This document shows, piece after piece, positions 21,682 to 34,513 of a DNA stretch of 64,000 bases. Location of the stretch: positions 62,001-126,000 of the forward strand of contig JASANH010000304.1 in NCBI GenBank assembly GCA_030248295.1, read 5' to 3'. The notes under the pieces were generated by a model. It saw nothing but the letters and a program-made list of their open reading frames with translations, ran no database searches and was not told the origin of the DNA. A program made the position numbers and the translations under genes. This stretch comes from Mesodorylaimus sp. YZB2_4 (Eukaryota; Nematoda; Enoplea; Dorylaimida; Dorylaimidae). How positions within the stretch are numbered: position 1 is the stretch's first letter; each line of letters opens with the position of its first letter.

Positions 21682-22449
21682 ATGCGAGCCATCATTGTCA
21701 TTATTTTGGTTAGTTTGGCTGTGCTTGCCGTGGCCACCTACGTGCCAGCCAAGGCGGGGAGTGAGAGCCACGACGAAGGGGATGGACAAGATGGTGGTGA
21801 CTTGGTCAGGTACCGTCGACGAGCAAAAGCGGACAAAGCCGCCCTACAGAAGGCCAAGGAAAACAAGGACGCGGCCAAGAAAACTCGAGATGAAGCTCGA
21901 AAAGTGAGAAACAATGCGAAAAACGATTTAAAGAGGGCCCAAAAGAAAGGCACGGCCTCAGATATTGCTGAGCTACAAAGGCCTACGACAAAGCCGTCAC
22001 TGATTTAGCAGCTGCAGAGGCTGCTTATAAACAAGCAAAACAAGAATTCAACGACGTCGAGGCTGGAAAAAGTGCTCCTGTCGATGGACTCCTCAGGAGG
22101 CTCGCAAGCCACCAATGAGCCGTCGAAGACCCCCACGACTCAACCACCAGGCCGCAGCCGGCCACCCAGCTCCGTTCATTCTAAACCTGCTGATGGCACA
22201 TCGGCAGCGCATACTGCGCCGGCTGCGCTAGTAGCGCTGCAGACTACCGAGGCCGCGTCCACGTCCACGACAGCGCTCACCATCACAGCCCCGCCTACTG
22301 TACTGCTTTCACGACTGCCGAGGCTGCTACCACGACTGCCCCCAGCGCAAGAAGCTTTCGCCTTCACCACCGACGAATCGCTTTTAAATACCTACGATAC
22401 GCCTTTTCCCATCGGAACGTTAGGATCAGGAGGAATGAATCTCATATAA
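21682..22449 (+). pseudogene. Secreted coiled-coil/mucin-like protein, copy 1, frameshifted
   Basis: It matches the intact gene at 27813 closely through the signal peptide ([20 protein letters not shown]) and the Lys/Ala-rich coiled-coil region. After Glu-Leu-Gln one A is missing relative to copy 2 (an ACAAAGG run instead of ACAAAAGG), shifting the frame to a stop at 22008. A second length change near 22090 puts the downstream part in another frame, which continues with SGGSQAT, Ser/Thr/Pro-rich sequence and a C-terminus like that of copy 2 (FPIGTLGSGGMNLI). The [10 protein letters not shown] repeats are absent. As written it would give a truncated 108-residue product, so it is probably a pseudogene unless sequencing errors explain both shifts. 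Confidence 0.75.
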
Positions 22450-23347
22450 GTTCGTTTAGTGTCATTACGGGCGCAGATCGCATGAAAGTGCTAGTAGTTT
22501 TAAAGGCAGCGATTTTAAACGAGCTGTCATACAATCAGTAAGAAAATCTGATGTCACTTGCTGAGGCTAACAAGCGAAATCCTGCATATTTACAGCTCAG
22601 GTGACTTTTCTCTAAAAGTAACTTCACCCAATCCAGCGGTAACACTTAAATCGCCGCGCAGCTTTTATTCAGAACCCTTATAACAGGGTTAATACGATAC
22701 TGGAAAACCAGAAAAAGGCAAGGAATTCGAGAAGAGACTGAAAACCTGGGGAAAATCCGAGGTCCCAGGCCAGGGCCAAATTAGGGAAAAACTGGGCACG
22801 CTGCATTTTAAGCTTCCAATTTTCGAATCGCCCGTCTTTTCTGTAACGTTAGACAGGCTCCGCTTCTTTAGACAACTGTACAGTAGACGCATGCGTACTG
22901 CGATAGGAAGACTCTGTGGAATGAGAAAACTCGCGATCAGGTGTGAGTGAGCAAAGCTGTCCTTTGTGTAAAACAAGAGACCCTGTTTGGTCATAAGGAA
23001 CCAGTTTTTTTAAATTAACTTTTCATATCTTTTATGACACCGGCCATTTTGGATCCAGTAACTCGGACTGGAATCCAGTAAGCCGGTTTCAATTAACTTA
23101 TTAGTTGTGGGACAGAGTGAAAATGTTAGAGAAAAAAATTTGCGTTCGGAAAATCTGGAAAACTCAGGGAAAGTCATTTTTTGCCCCTTGTATGCACTCT
23201 GCATAACAAAAACCGCCCTTTTTGAAAAGTGCGATTTGCGTTTCGAAAAAATGGTAAATGCTGGAACTAATCAGCTATATAAAGTGGTCTTTATTCTCCT
23301 CTGTACATATCATACAACGACACAGGCGCCAGCTTGCTTACAGTGTT
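22450..23347. other. Intergenic, no gene recognised
   Basis: Between the mucin-like pseudogene and the tandem arrays. Frames near 22689-22994 and 23107-23469 have no motif. Confidence 0.45.
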
Positions 23348-23384
23348 GGCATATCGGCATATTGGCATATTGGCATATTGGCAG
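23348..23384 (+). repeat. 8-bp short tandem repeat
   Basis: Four copies of GGCATATT (the first with a terminal C) plus a partial copy. Confidence 0.85.
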
Positions 23385-23418
23385 TATGAAAATAAAGGGT
23401 AATGTAGAGAGTTGTTTT

Positions 23419-23911
23419 GACGATCAACGTAGACCATCAACGTTCTTGACGATCAACGTAGACCATTAACGTTCTTGACGATCAAGGTAGACCATCAACG
23501 TTCTTGACGATCAACGTAGACCATCAACGTTCTTGACGATCAACGTAGACCATTAACGTTCTTGACGATCAACGTAGACCATTAACGTTCTTGACGATCA
23601 ACGTAGACCATCAACGTTCTTGACGATCAACGTAGATTATCAACGTTCTTGACGATCAACGTAGACCATTAACGTTCTTGACGATCAACGTAGACCATCA
23701 ACGTTCTTGACGATCAACGTAGACCGTTAACGTTCTTGACGATCAACGTAGAGCATCAACGTTCTTGACGATCAACGTAGACCGTTAACGTTCTTGACGA
23801 TCAACGTAGACCATTAACGTTCTTGACGATCAACGTAGACCATCAACGTTCGTGACGATCAACGTAGACCATCAACGTTCTTGACGATCAACTTAGACCA
23901 TCAACGCTTCT
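23419..23911 (+). repeat. 29-bp tandem array, 17 copies
   Basis: Seventeen consecutive units of 29 bp start GACGATCAACGTAGACCAT and end AACGTTCTT. They differ at a few positions, mainly C/T in CATCAAC versus CATTAAC. Each unit contains the inverted words AACGT and ACGTT. There is no unique spacer, so it is not CRISPR. Confidence 0.95.
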
Positions 23912-24350
23912 ACAGCCTGTAGAAGCAGATATTTAACTGGGAATAATCGCCATTCTAATAACATATGTTTTTATAACTGTCTCCTTGGCGGGTCAAAAAT
24001 ATTTTTCTAGTATACCTTTTTGTATAGATAATAATTGTGAGTAGACCCTGAGGACGCTAGCGTATAAATTGTCTGACTCTCATTGCGAGGAAGCCCCAAT
24101 AGTCTTTCCTCTTGCTTTTCTCTTTTGCTGCTTTTTTTATTTTAGTGGGAGTTTGAAAACTGCATGACCTGCTTATCCTTAGTAGAGGTTTCGCTAACAA
24201 AGCTCTTAAGTGCCCCTTTTTCCATGTCGGTTATAATTTATTCTCTCCTCGAGATTTTAGGAGCCTGGCTGCTATCAGGGCGCAGTTTGACCCTCGTCCA
24301 TCTCCAAGAGCAGTCGCTTGCGCATCACTCCTCCCAACAATACTGTAACG

Positions 24351-25490
24351 ATGACGGCAATGCTAATATCCAGCTTGGGATGATCCTGTGCCTCTGCCCG
24401 ATCAGTGCGACCAACGTGATCGATGCGGCTCGGATGAAGACAGAATATGTCCTACGCCCCAGAACTCCGACCGGTTCAAGGCGGCCACTAAAGAACAGCT
24501 GCAACGCCAGGCTGACGGGTACCGTACTACGTTAAGGCTACGTAGTTCAGCTATTCGGCTAGGACTCTTGACTAAGAATGGTGAGGGTCATAGTCGTGGG
24601 AAAATTATGATAATACGGTAGAATTCACTTTATAAGCGGGTACCAGCGATGCAGCAGGCGCTAGATTAAGCCAGCCCCTCTCACTATCTAAAGCTGTAAG
24701 TATAGTTCGTTTGCGATGCAACGTTTTAGTCACTTTTTACATAGTCTGTGCACCTAAAAGTGTCTCATCGCACGCTTATTGACGCATTTGGATTGTTTTC
24801 TGCTAAACTACAGAGTGGTCGAAAAAGTCGCCAAAGGCTCTGATCTCAACCTTTTGCATTACTGCACGTGAAGTTTATTGGGGGCAAGAGTCAACACTGC
24901 AGTTTGAACTATATGGAGCGAGCTTTGGCCTGTGAATGGAACCAAATGACTGAAAATACCGTTCTTGGTATGATAGGTTCATGAAAGCGAGATAAGAGCT
25001 GATTATTGATTATCGCAGTGACTAGTTCAAATGATGCTTCTTGCATTCGATTTCCAATGGATCGCAGTATTTTTTATTTCGCTCCAATATCTAGCACACA
25101 TTAGTTTTGTACTGTATTGCGCTGCGAGTGCGCTGTACTGCTTGGCTATGGACGCAGTTTTGCATGACATGACTGACAAGCCCGAGGATAAGGGGCCAAA
25201 AATCAACCCACCCCTGGACCGACCAGGATGGGTCAAAAAAAGAAACTCGAACAAAACTCCCCACTGTTGGGCAAATTTTGCAATATTGCAACACTGGCAG
25301 AAGTCTACCTGGACTATGCGGGCGTACACGGGCGTTGCACGAAACAATTAGCTTCGACCTTTCACAGTCGTGAAAATGACATTCCATAATCGTGATCTAT
25401 TGTAAATTGTTTTAGGCAATGGTAGAAATCCTTTTTGATCCAACGTGCAATCGTGGGAACACGGTCGATGGTCAACTGAGAGCAGGAGGC
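24351..25490 (+). pseudogene. Secreted peptide precursor, family copy C, broken
   Basis: Exon 1 homology runs from 24351 to 24518 and exon 2 from 25416. The ATG at 24351 leads into a stop after nine codons because of an indel. The signal-like stretch (MILCLCPISATNVIDAARMKT) is in another frame, and a second shift separates it from the Cys-containing part (RICPTPQNSDR). Exon 2 has a TAG near its start, and the GKR site is changed to GTR. The upstream flank from about 24110 matches that of copy B. Not functional. Confidence 0.75.
24519..25415 (+). other. Intron of peptide copy C
   Basis: About 0.9 kb. A 106-codon frame at 25031-25351 shows no recognisable domain. Confidence 0.4.
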
Positions 25491-27662
25491 ACAATTAACT
25501 TTCCTTTTCTTCAATACCAGTCGGTAGAATCCATAAGTCCATCCCTCGCTAGTCGCCTCTTGGTACCCGCAGCAGACAACTGGCTGATCCTGCCTACCAT
25601 GGATACTGCTCTGGCCTAGTGAGCAAATCCATAATGCTAGCATTGCTAGTGATCGATCAGGCTCGCAAAAGAGTCTCGTTACCCCGCAATGCAGACTGCT
25701 GCTACCACTTGTCTGCTTTGTGTACCAAGGAGCAGATTCTGACATTCTGTAAATCTACTCGACAACAGTGCCCCTTAAAACAGCCTTGTGCAAGGTCTCT
25801 GCTCCTGATGCCATCAACAGCAATCCAGCCATTCATTCCCACTTCGAATGCCTACTGACAGGGCAGCTAAACTAACAGGTTTTCTTTCCAGTATGCTTTG
25901 TTAGAGGAAAATTCGAGTCATGCTCATCATCAGTCCTGGTATAGACTACCGACACCTGACTGAGTGTACCCTGCCCTGACTTCCAGTTATCAGTTGCTGT
26001 ATTTTTCGTTTTAGAGCCAGGATTCATTTGACTTGAAAACTTCGCGAAGGATGTTTGCTGACTGCTCGCTATTTAATGTACAGTGCTGCTTCGAGGGAAT
26101 AAACGCAATTAGTAGATATATCGTGCTCATTAGAGATATAGCGTGCTTATCATTCATTTTAAGATTGCCTTGAAGACTCGGCCCTCTTTTAAACTTTGTG
26201 CTCATTGATTATGGGCGAAATTTTACAGCATTTGTCGGACGTTCATCAGACGCTGCGACTCAATCAGCAAAAAGTGATGAATCAAGTGCAGAAAACAACG
26301 TTTAATAAAGAGCTTCAGCTGAACCAAGATTTAGATTTCTGCGGCGCGTTAAGACAGTCAGTCAAATCCAGTCAGTTGAGTCCATGAAGCAATTGTTTGC
26401 AAGTCGGGTCAGTACCGGAGACAGACACTTGGCCTGATCGTCATTCAATAGACCAAATACTCACCTGCCAGCGATTCGATCAGACTCGCAACACAGTCTA
26501 GTAGTTACCTCGCAATTCTGACTGCTAGCTACCACGTGTCTGCTTTGTTTACCAGGCCAATATTTAACACACACCTATATTTGGTTCCTTCTGATTTGCG
26601 CCAAGGCTGCTTGCAGTCGTGGAATTTACAGAAATTTCATGGAATCTGCTTCAGACTAATAAAGAGGCAAATAAAAGACTACTGCAAAGTTCTTCAGCAG
26701 GAGGAACCGACACATCCTAGGTTTGACAAGCCTGCAGGTACAGTACCTGCATTGCGAGGTCTGTTGTAAGTCAACTTATGCAAGCAATCGAGCGTCAAAT
26801 TACGGTTAAGAAAATTTCCTACTTGCTGTATAAGGACCCTATTTGCTAACAAAGACTTACAAGAATTCTTATCAGCAGCAGTCTTGGCAGTTTATGGCAA
26901 GAATCAAGGAAGCGGGAATTTTTGTCAAGACCTGTCAGATTTCTAATGAGAGCCATATTGTTCTTCCCATTCATAGGTAAGGTCGTAAGAAAAATGGGCT
27001 CTCATGAGGTTTCTTATCAGTCCTCATAAGTGTAGCCAAGAATCGCCAACGTGGATGCCTTGTCTGTAACCTCCAAAGATCGTCCTTGCCTGATCCGAAA
27101 CGAAAACTCACTGCACCAGTGTCACTTGCTCAGTATCTGTCCATGAAGCACAGCAAACTTCCTATCGAACTAAACTACCTAAAAATTATCATAAGTCACC
27201 ACATTATCAGTTATTCCCGAAGTCATCTTCCAACGTTACAAAAGACCCGCATTGCGAAAAAATTATGATCATCAGCCAATCTGAATATTGCGTCATAACT
27301 AGAGCAAACTTCTGGTTTTGGAAAATCATTATGTGCAAAACGCAACTACACAACCGGCCATTCTATCACAAAAGACACTGAGGCTTGTCTGATAATTGTG
27401 GACTTCTGCAAGTTGTGATTTCAAGCCTAACTGAGACCAAATCAGTCAACTGGAGCTGGAAACGTCCTAATCAGTGAGTAGTGTCATAAGCTGTGGCATT
27501 TAGTAAAATATTGTCATGACAGTTTATTACCTATGTTGTGATTTAGCGCTGAAATCAAAATCCACTACGTCAGCCAAATAAGCGGGCTTATCGTGAGAGC
27601 GTGAAGTAGCCAAAAAGTGAATCCTATTATTACATAGCAGCTAGTGCAGAGACCGGATATAA
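25491..27662. other. Flank between peptide copy C and mucin-like copy 2
   Basis: Includes a direct repeat of about 80 bp (25651-25728 and 26473-26553; shared TGTCTGCTTTGT) and the stretch at 26010-26120 that matches the flank of copy B. A 59-codon ATG frame at 26211 is unrecognised. Confidence 0.45.
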
Positions 27663-28892
<1,230 letters not shown>

Positions 28893-28975
28893 TGTTAGGG
28901 CCGCCCAGATCACGTTTACATGTGGGCAGCTTTAGAAACCACGATTTTTGTAGAACTGTCATGGAAACAGTAAAA

Positions 28976-28981
28976 AATAAA
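28976..28981 (+). terminator. Polyadenylation signal of the mucin-like gene
   Basis: AATAAA lies 84 bases after the stop codon of the gene ending at 28892. Confidence 0.6.
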
Positions 28982-29260
28982 TTTGATTGTCCTGAATTAC
29001 TTGCTGACAAAACGTTAACGAAGAGAAAAACACAACCTCGCAGATACTGGCAACATGTGATCATGAGCCTGGAGTGTGCCCATCGATTAGCACGGGTGTA
29101 ACACGCGTCCACCAGCTATACGTTCTGCCTGTGTCGCTTCCTGACTCAAGGCACCGGACTCCTAACAGATGAATTATTGGGCGCGCAGGTGGAGTTGCAG
29201 GGAGATAACGCACCCAGAATAAAATTTATAATCAGGCAGCAGTCTCACGATCTCTCCTTC

Positions 29261-29405
29261 AGTAGTCTAAGACTGGTGAAACATCGACTGGAGTGGTTGA
29301 TTCGCAACTCGTGCAATACATGCTCAAAGCCAGCAGTGTACCCATCAATTGGCACAAGTGGCATATCATCCAGTGCAGTTGATGTTTCACCAGTCTTAGA
29401 CTACT
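29261..29405. repeat. Small palindrome with perfect 25-bp arms
   Basis: The arms 29261-29285 and 29381-29405 are perfect inverted copies (AGTAGTCTAAGACTGGTGAA plus ACATC). The spacer is 95 bp. The same arm words occur in the larger palindrome to the right. Confidence 0.9.
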
Positions 29406-29545
29406 AAAGAAGCAATCGTGAGGCTGCTGCCTGATGCTGAGATAAAAAAGGGGTCAAAAATTTACACTTTGCAACCTCTGGGTCAGCCCTTCCAGAAAGC
29501 CCGTCTTAATATCGACAGTAATGAAAAATCCACACATGAATTGTG

Positions 29546-30530
29546 AAAATCAGTTCGAGATAAAGTGGAACAAGTGGCAATTTAACAGGTCCAGTTGACG
29601 TTTCACCAGGCTTAGACTACAGGGATCTGAGGCTGCTGCTCTGATTGTGAGATTTATGCAGAGTGCGTTAGCTACCCATGAAACAGTAAGACGCTTTGGC
29701 TCGGCATGCGAAAACCCGGCAGGATGGAGACGGTGGGTTCGAGTTACATACTGCTACCTTTATATGGAACTGATTTTCACAATTTATGAGTGGATTTGTC
29801 GATCTCTATCAGTATTAACTGTTTTAAGCATCAAACAGAACGAATCTCCATGAGTTTTCTCTTTTGCTTCTAATTCCAGATGCTTTTAGGACAACTCTCA
29901 ACGCTGTCTTCCCATCATTCATTTATCGCACAGAAGCAATCTCACAATCAGACCTTCAGTAGTCTGAATCGTAAGACTGGTGAAACATCAACTGGACTGA
30001 TTGATGCACCACTCGTGCACTATGTGCTCAGAGCCAGCGGTGTACCCATCGATTGGCACAAGCGGCACATCATCCAGTACAGTTTATGTTTCACCAGTCT
30101 TACGATTCAGACTACTGAAGGTCTGATTGTGAGATTGCTTCTGTGCGATAAATGCATGATGGGAAGACAACGTTGAGAGTTGTCCTAGAGGCATCTGGAA
30201 TCAGAAGCAAAAGAGAAAACTCATGGAGATTCGTTCTGTTTGATGCTTAAAACAATTAATACTGATAGAGATCGACAAATCCACTCATAAATTGTGAAAA
30301 CCAGTTCCATATAAAGGTAGCAGTATGTAACTCGAATCCACCGCCTCCATCCTGCCGGGTTTTCGCATGCCGAGCCAAAGCGTCTGACTGTGTCATGGGT
30401 AGCTAACGCACTCTGCATAAATCTCACAATCAGAGCAGCAGCCTCAGATCCCTGTAGTCTAAGACTAGTGCAACGTCAACTGGACCTGTTAAAGTGCAAG
30501 TTGTTCCACCTTTATCTCGAACTGATTTTT
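29546..30530. mobile_element. Large palindrome / foldback element (~985 bp)
   Basis: Arms of about 430-460 bp (roughly 29546-30005 and 30075-30530) are highly similar inverted copies around a short centre. Each arm holds the same 68-codon open frame (plus strand 29647-29853, minus strand 30221-30427), differing at only a few residues. No transposase is visible. A direct, more diverged third copy of one arm follows at 30541-30910. Confidence 0.85.
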
Positions 30531-30540
30531 ACAACCCAGT

Positions 30541-30910
30541 TGACGTTCAGTCCAGTTGACGTTTCACCAGTCTTAGACTGCAGGGATCTGGGGCTGCTGC
30601 TCTGATTGCGAGATTCATGCAGAGTGCGTTAGCTACCCATGACACAGTCAGACGCTGTGACTCAGCAGGCAATTACCTGACAGGATGTAGGCGGTAGGTT
30701 CAAGTAACATACTGCTACCTTTATCTGAAACTGATTTCCACAATTTGTAAGTGGACTTGTCGATTTCTATCAGTATCCACTGTTTTGAGCATCAAACAGG
30801 ATGAATCTCCATGAGTTATCTTTTTTCCCTCTAATTTTAGATGCTATAACATTGGGACTGTTTTCCATGTTGTCTCCCAATCATGCATTCCTCACACAGC
30901 AGCAACCTCG
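30541..30910 (+). repeat. Diverged direct copy of the palindrome arm
   Basis: It shares long stretches with 29590-29960 in the same orientation (for example GCAGAGTGCGTTAGCTACCC), with substitutions and short indels that break the 68-codon frame. It ends against the LINE fragment. Confidence 0.8.
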
Positions 30911-31800
30911 CGGGCAGCTTTGCCTATTCCCCCTGCTGGGCAAGAAAGGCGATGAGATGTACCCATTTACCTGCACAGCTGATTTCACCATACCTTGACA
31001 GTAGATAATGTTAATCCAGTTTTGAAAACCAGTCCCAAGTCTAAAATGCTCTAGGACTTCGTACAAGTACTCCCATTCCACATTGTCAAAAGCAGTCATG
31101 TGGTCAACCGACATGAGCACAGCCGCTTTGCCAGATTCATTTATGTACTCGACCGCGTTATAAAGAGTGAGCACCCCATCCCTGATATCTCTGCCTGGCA
31201 CCGCACAGGTTTGGTCAGGATGTACTATCTTGCCCATAACCTTCCTTAGTCTCATTACTAGAACCTTAGTTAAGATCTTATAATCAACATTTTGGGAGAA
31301 TTAAAGGCCTCCAGCTCGATCTTTGTGCTTTGTCCCCTTCTCCCTTGTACAGCTGTTAGATTACCGAGAAGTAGCAAGAGGATGGAAGAAAGCCTAACAT
31401 CGATGTACACCCTGCTAAAATCTTGCCCATTTCAGCGATGAGAAAGATGTAAAATTCAATCGGTAGTCCATCCAGTCCAGGAGACTTCTCACGCTAAAAA
31501 GAGCATATCGCTTCGCGTACTTCATCTTCTCCGATGCTGTCTCCTAGCATCTCCTTATCCACTGCATCTGCGATCCCATACGGTGGTTGGCTCAAAAACT
31601 CAGCTGCCGCCCCAGCACTTATTTACCCCGCCGTTGTGAACAAACTAGCACACTGCCTCCTGACTTCTCCAATGACTTCCAGATGCTCCTCATACAAGGT
31701 GCCATCAGCCCCTCGAATCGAATATACTGCTCTGGCTATATCCTACATATATCCTTTCTCGGTTTTCGATTGTTCTATGAAGCCTTTGTAGCAGACCACA
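30890..31800 (-). pseudogene. Decayed LINE reverse-transcriptase fragment
   Basis: On the minus strand, 30881-31255 reads HPDQTCAVPGRDIRDGVLTL, VDHMTAFDNVEWEYLYEVLE and VQVNGYISS, which aligns with ORF2 of the element at the left end (about 560-900). Further upstream, SPGLDGLPIEFY also matches. Several stops and frameshifts interrupt it, and the RQGCPLS motif is damaged. Endonuclease and ORF1 are not seen. It is a truncated, older relative of the left-end element. Confidence 0.85.
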
Positions 31801-32880
31801 TGACTAGCTCCACTAATAACGACGAAAAAGGGTAGCACAACGTTTACGCCAATCCATTGCAGAACATCGTCCAAATTCAAGAACTGAACAGAGATGTCGC
31901 AAACGGAGGGGACTTCACTTTGATTCATGGCTAAACCGATCGACATAACCTACTTTGTTATTCTATAACGAACAGGAGCGATGGGTTTTATATTTTATGT
32001 CCAAAAAGATAGACTCAAAGATCTGCACTCATGAGATTGATAGAGTAATAATAACTACTCATTTCTGGATTTCGCTTTGACGCACCAAAGTAACGAGAGG
32101 GCATCCACGGGAGAAAGGAAATTACATGTGAAGGGCGGCTGTTCGAGATGCACTCATGGAAAGTACCTATCGAATGGAATCCTGTTCTGGTCAAGCAGCT
32201 GACCTACACGGTTGCTCAGGTGATCATGGCGCGAGATATTGTAGAACAGGAAACTATCTTCTTCGATTACGCCTAGTCCTCTTCCGATCACGGTCCACGA
32301 CAAGAAGTGTGAGCAATAAGATGTATAATGTTTTGGAACACCTTTCCTTTAAAGAGCCACTTTTTAGTTTCCATTCGCACATCCCGCGTTTCCCATCGCA
32401 GCTAATTTCTCCAAAGTCTTGCCATGATCTTGCCCACAGTAAGACTTCCTGGCCTTGTCTTGGCAAGAAAATTTGCATGCTCATTCCTTCTTCTTTCTTG
32501 CCCTCGAGGTTTTCGCATGATTAAAGTTTGCCAGAAGCTATAGCATGAAGTTGCTTTTAGCAACATCTGATCATGAAAATTTTCTTGTCAAGTTAGCTCA
32601 CTGTGCCGCCAAATTCTTAACAATGTCTGTTCTAACAGGATGTGGCATCTGATATAGTGCATATATTGCTGGTTATGAGTAATTTTTTTATCCCAAGTCC
32701 GTAAGAGATGTAACTTTTTAATTAGCTGTGTTCAGATTTCATATACTCCTTAGTCAAATAGCATTGATCAGATGTTGTCACAAGCATGGCTGTACTTGAG
32801 TAACGTTATTCAGAAAGTGTCGTTCTTTGACCCCACTCTTGAGCTAAGAGTAAATATGGATGCAACATCATGCACTCCCA
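31801..32880. other. Intergenic, no gene recognised
   Basis: Frames at 32156-32524 (plus) and 32254-32484 (minus) overlap each other and show no motif. Confidence 0.4.
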
Positions 32881-32896
32881 TAAAGTGAAAGCTTGA

Positions 32897-33649
32897 TTAC
32901 TCTTCCAGAGAAAAGTCATATCTAATGGGTGATGCGTGTCGAAGAAATATCAGGAGCCTGTTTGCTATCAAGGAGTAGCTCGACGCCCATCTGTCTCCCA
33001 TACTGTAAGAATGAAGACATAGGCCAATATCCTGCTTGATCTTTTGCGTTTGCCTGATCGCTACGACCAGCGTGATCGATACGAAATAAAGACAGTCAAA
33101 ATATACCCAACACCCCAAATCTTCGATAGGTGCAAAGTGGTTACTTGAGAGCAGCTGCAACGCCAAGCTGACGGGTATGTTGCGATCAGGGCGGAGCAAA
33201 TTACTGAATTTAAAGAGACTCTTAGCTGGGGAGGGTGGGGAAATTTTCAAAGCCCAAAAAAACATATCACTGAAAGAATTCACTTCATCAGTATATGCCA
33301 GAAATGCAGAAGGCTCCAGCCTCTCCCAGCACATTCGCGCGAGGGCATCCTCGACTGGATACCGACTTTCTCGGACATTAGTGGGTGGGCTGGGAACCAT
33401 GTCGGTATCAGTCAACTGAGACTGTCCCCTCGTCTGGCTTTCGTCTCTACACTCGGAGCACCTCAGCAGTAATGGGCTAGTCACCCACGGCCTGGCGTGC
33501 AAGGTCAGCGAGGGTTTACTGTTAGCAAACCGACCTCCATCAACGGAACGAGTGTGACCAGCACGCCTGGCGGTCGGGAGTAATCGATACGCTCCCCTGG
33601 CTGGGACGTCAACCTCTTCGGTTGATGTTTCTAGAGCAGGTATAGTCGC
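32897..33649 (-). CDS. Long minus-strand open frame, unrecognised
   Basis: The frame is open for about 250 codons. Its GC-rich 5' part contains HARPWVTSPLLLRCSECRDE and RYPVEDALARMCWERLEPSA, which reads like real protein. The 3' part runs antisense across peptide copy D and is probably not coding. I see no clear ATG for the full frame; an AG acceptor-like site is near 33650. It may be a transposon remnant or an exon of an unknown gene. No domain is recognised. Confidence 0.25.
   Translation of the reverse strand, partial: ATIPALETSTEEVDVPARGAYRLLPTARRAGHTRSVDGGRFANSKPSLTLHARPWVTSPLLLRCSECRDESQTRGQSQLTDTDMVPSPPTNVRESRYPVEDALARMCWERLEPSAFLAYTDEVNSFSDMFFWALKISPPSPAKSLFKFSNLLRPDRNIPVSLALQLLSSNHFAPIEDLGCWVYFDCLYFVSITLVVAIRQTQKIKQDIGLCLHSYSMGDRWASSYSLIANRLLIFLRHASPIRYDFSLEE
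33011..33174 (+). pseudogene. Secreted peptide precursor, family copy D, exon 1 remnant
   Basis: ATGAAGACATAG: the ATG is followed by a stop two codons later. The rest keeps clear similarity to exon 1 of copy B (TGATCGATACGA, CAACACCCCAAATCTTCGAT, GCTGACGGGTATGT) with more in-frame stops. The donor GTATGT at 33175 is kept. I did not find an exon 2. Confidence 0.7.
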
Positions 33650-33885
33650 GAGACTTGCCTACCTGCACTCGGAGTTTTTTGCTTAGAGACTTCGGTCTCG
33701 ACTACCTCCCGCCGCCTGGGTGCGCTGGTTACACGAGTACAGCCACGCTCTGAAGCAATACGGATAGACGAATGCGGAACTGCTGCAACACTGCGGCCGC
33801 AACAAGTAAGGATTATCCCTGACAGAAGATAAGTTCAATTATCAATCACACCAAAGCCCCTTACTCCAGTGAATACCCAACTCCA

Positions 33886-34513
33886 GTGATAAAATCAATG
33901 TCACTTAATATGGAAGCGATCCATAGCCTCCCAACTGCATTTGCCAACGCTATATAACACCACAACCACGACCCTAACAACCCCTGCCTACGTGCCCCTG
34001 CCTAGCAGCCCAGCCTACCTAAACTCACACTCAACTTCGTCTTCCGCCTCGCTATTCAAAAACATCACGAATGTTAATTTGCCATGCCAGGCCTTGGCAT
34101 AGCTCTGAAACCAGAAATCCAGTCTGATTTCGTCCTACCTACTGTATCCCCTCATAGTCAAGCTGAAGCGTTAGATACCTGGCCTCCAATTTTGTCTGGC
34201 AAGGAAACAAGAATCTTAAAACAAGGGATCTTAAGAACAAGAATAACTGCTTCTTTGCTTACAGGTTTTGCAAGCATTAGTGTTTCCTGCACAATAACAT
34301 TTCAGATGTAATTATTGCGTGCAGTCAGCTTGGCACTGGCGCACTGGAACCGATTTCCAGCCATCGGCTCGTTCAATTTGGAGGCACAGAGAATTGGTAT
34401 CATTTCCTGGCTGGATGTTGTTAGTGTCGTGGTTGCGACGTTATATAACGTCGGCCAATGCCGTTGGGAGGCTACGGATCGCTTCCATATAAAGTGACAT
34501 TGATTTTATAACA
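33886..34513. mobile_element. 630-bp inverted-repeat (MITE-like) element
   Basis: The arms of about 90 bp, 33886-33977 and 34425-34513, are inverted copies (shared ATAAAATCAATGTCACTT, TATGGAAGCGATCC and AGCCTCCCAAC). The interior has no recognised coding sequence. Confidence 0.8.

Noticed and set aside
23419..23911. CRISPR-like array of 29-bp repeats
   Set aside because: Units are directly adjacent with no spacers, and the genome is animal.
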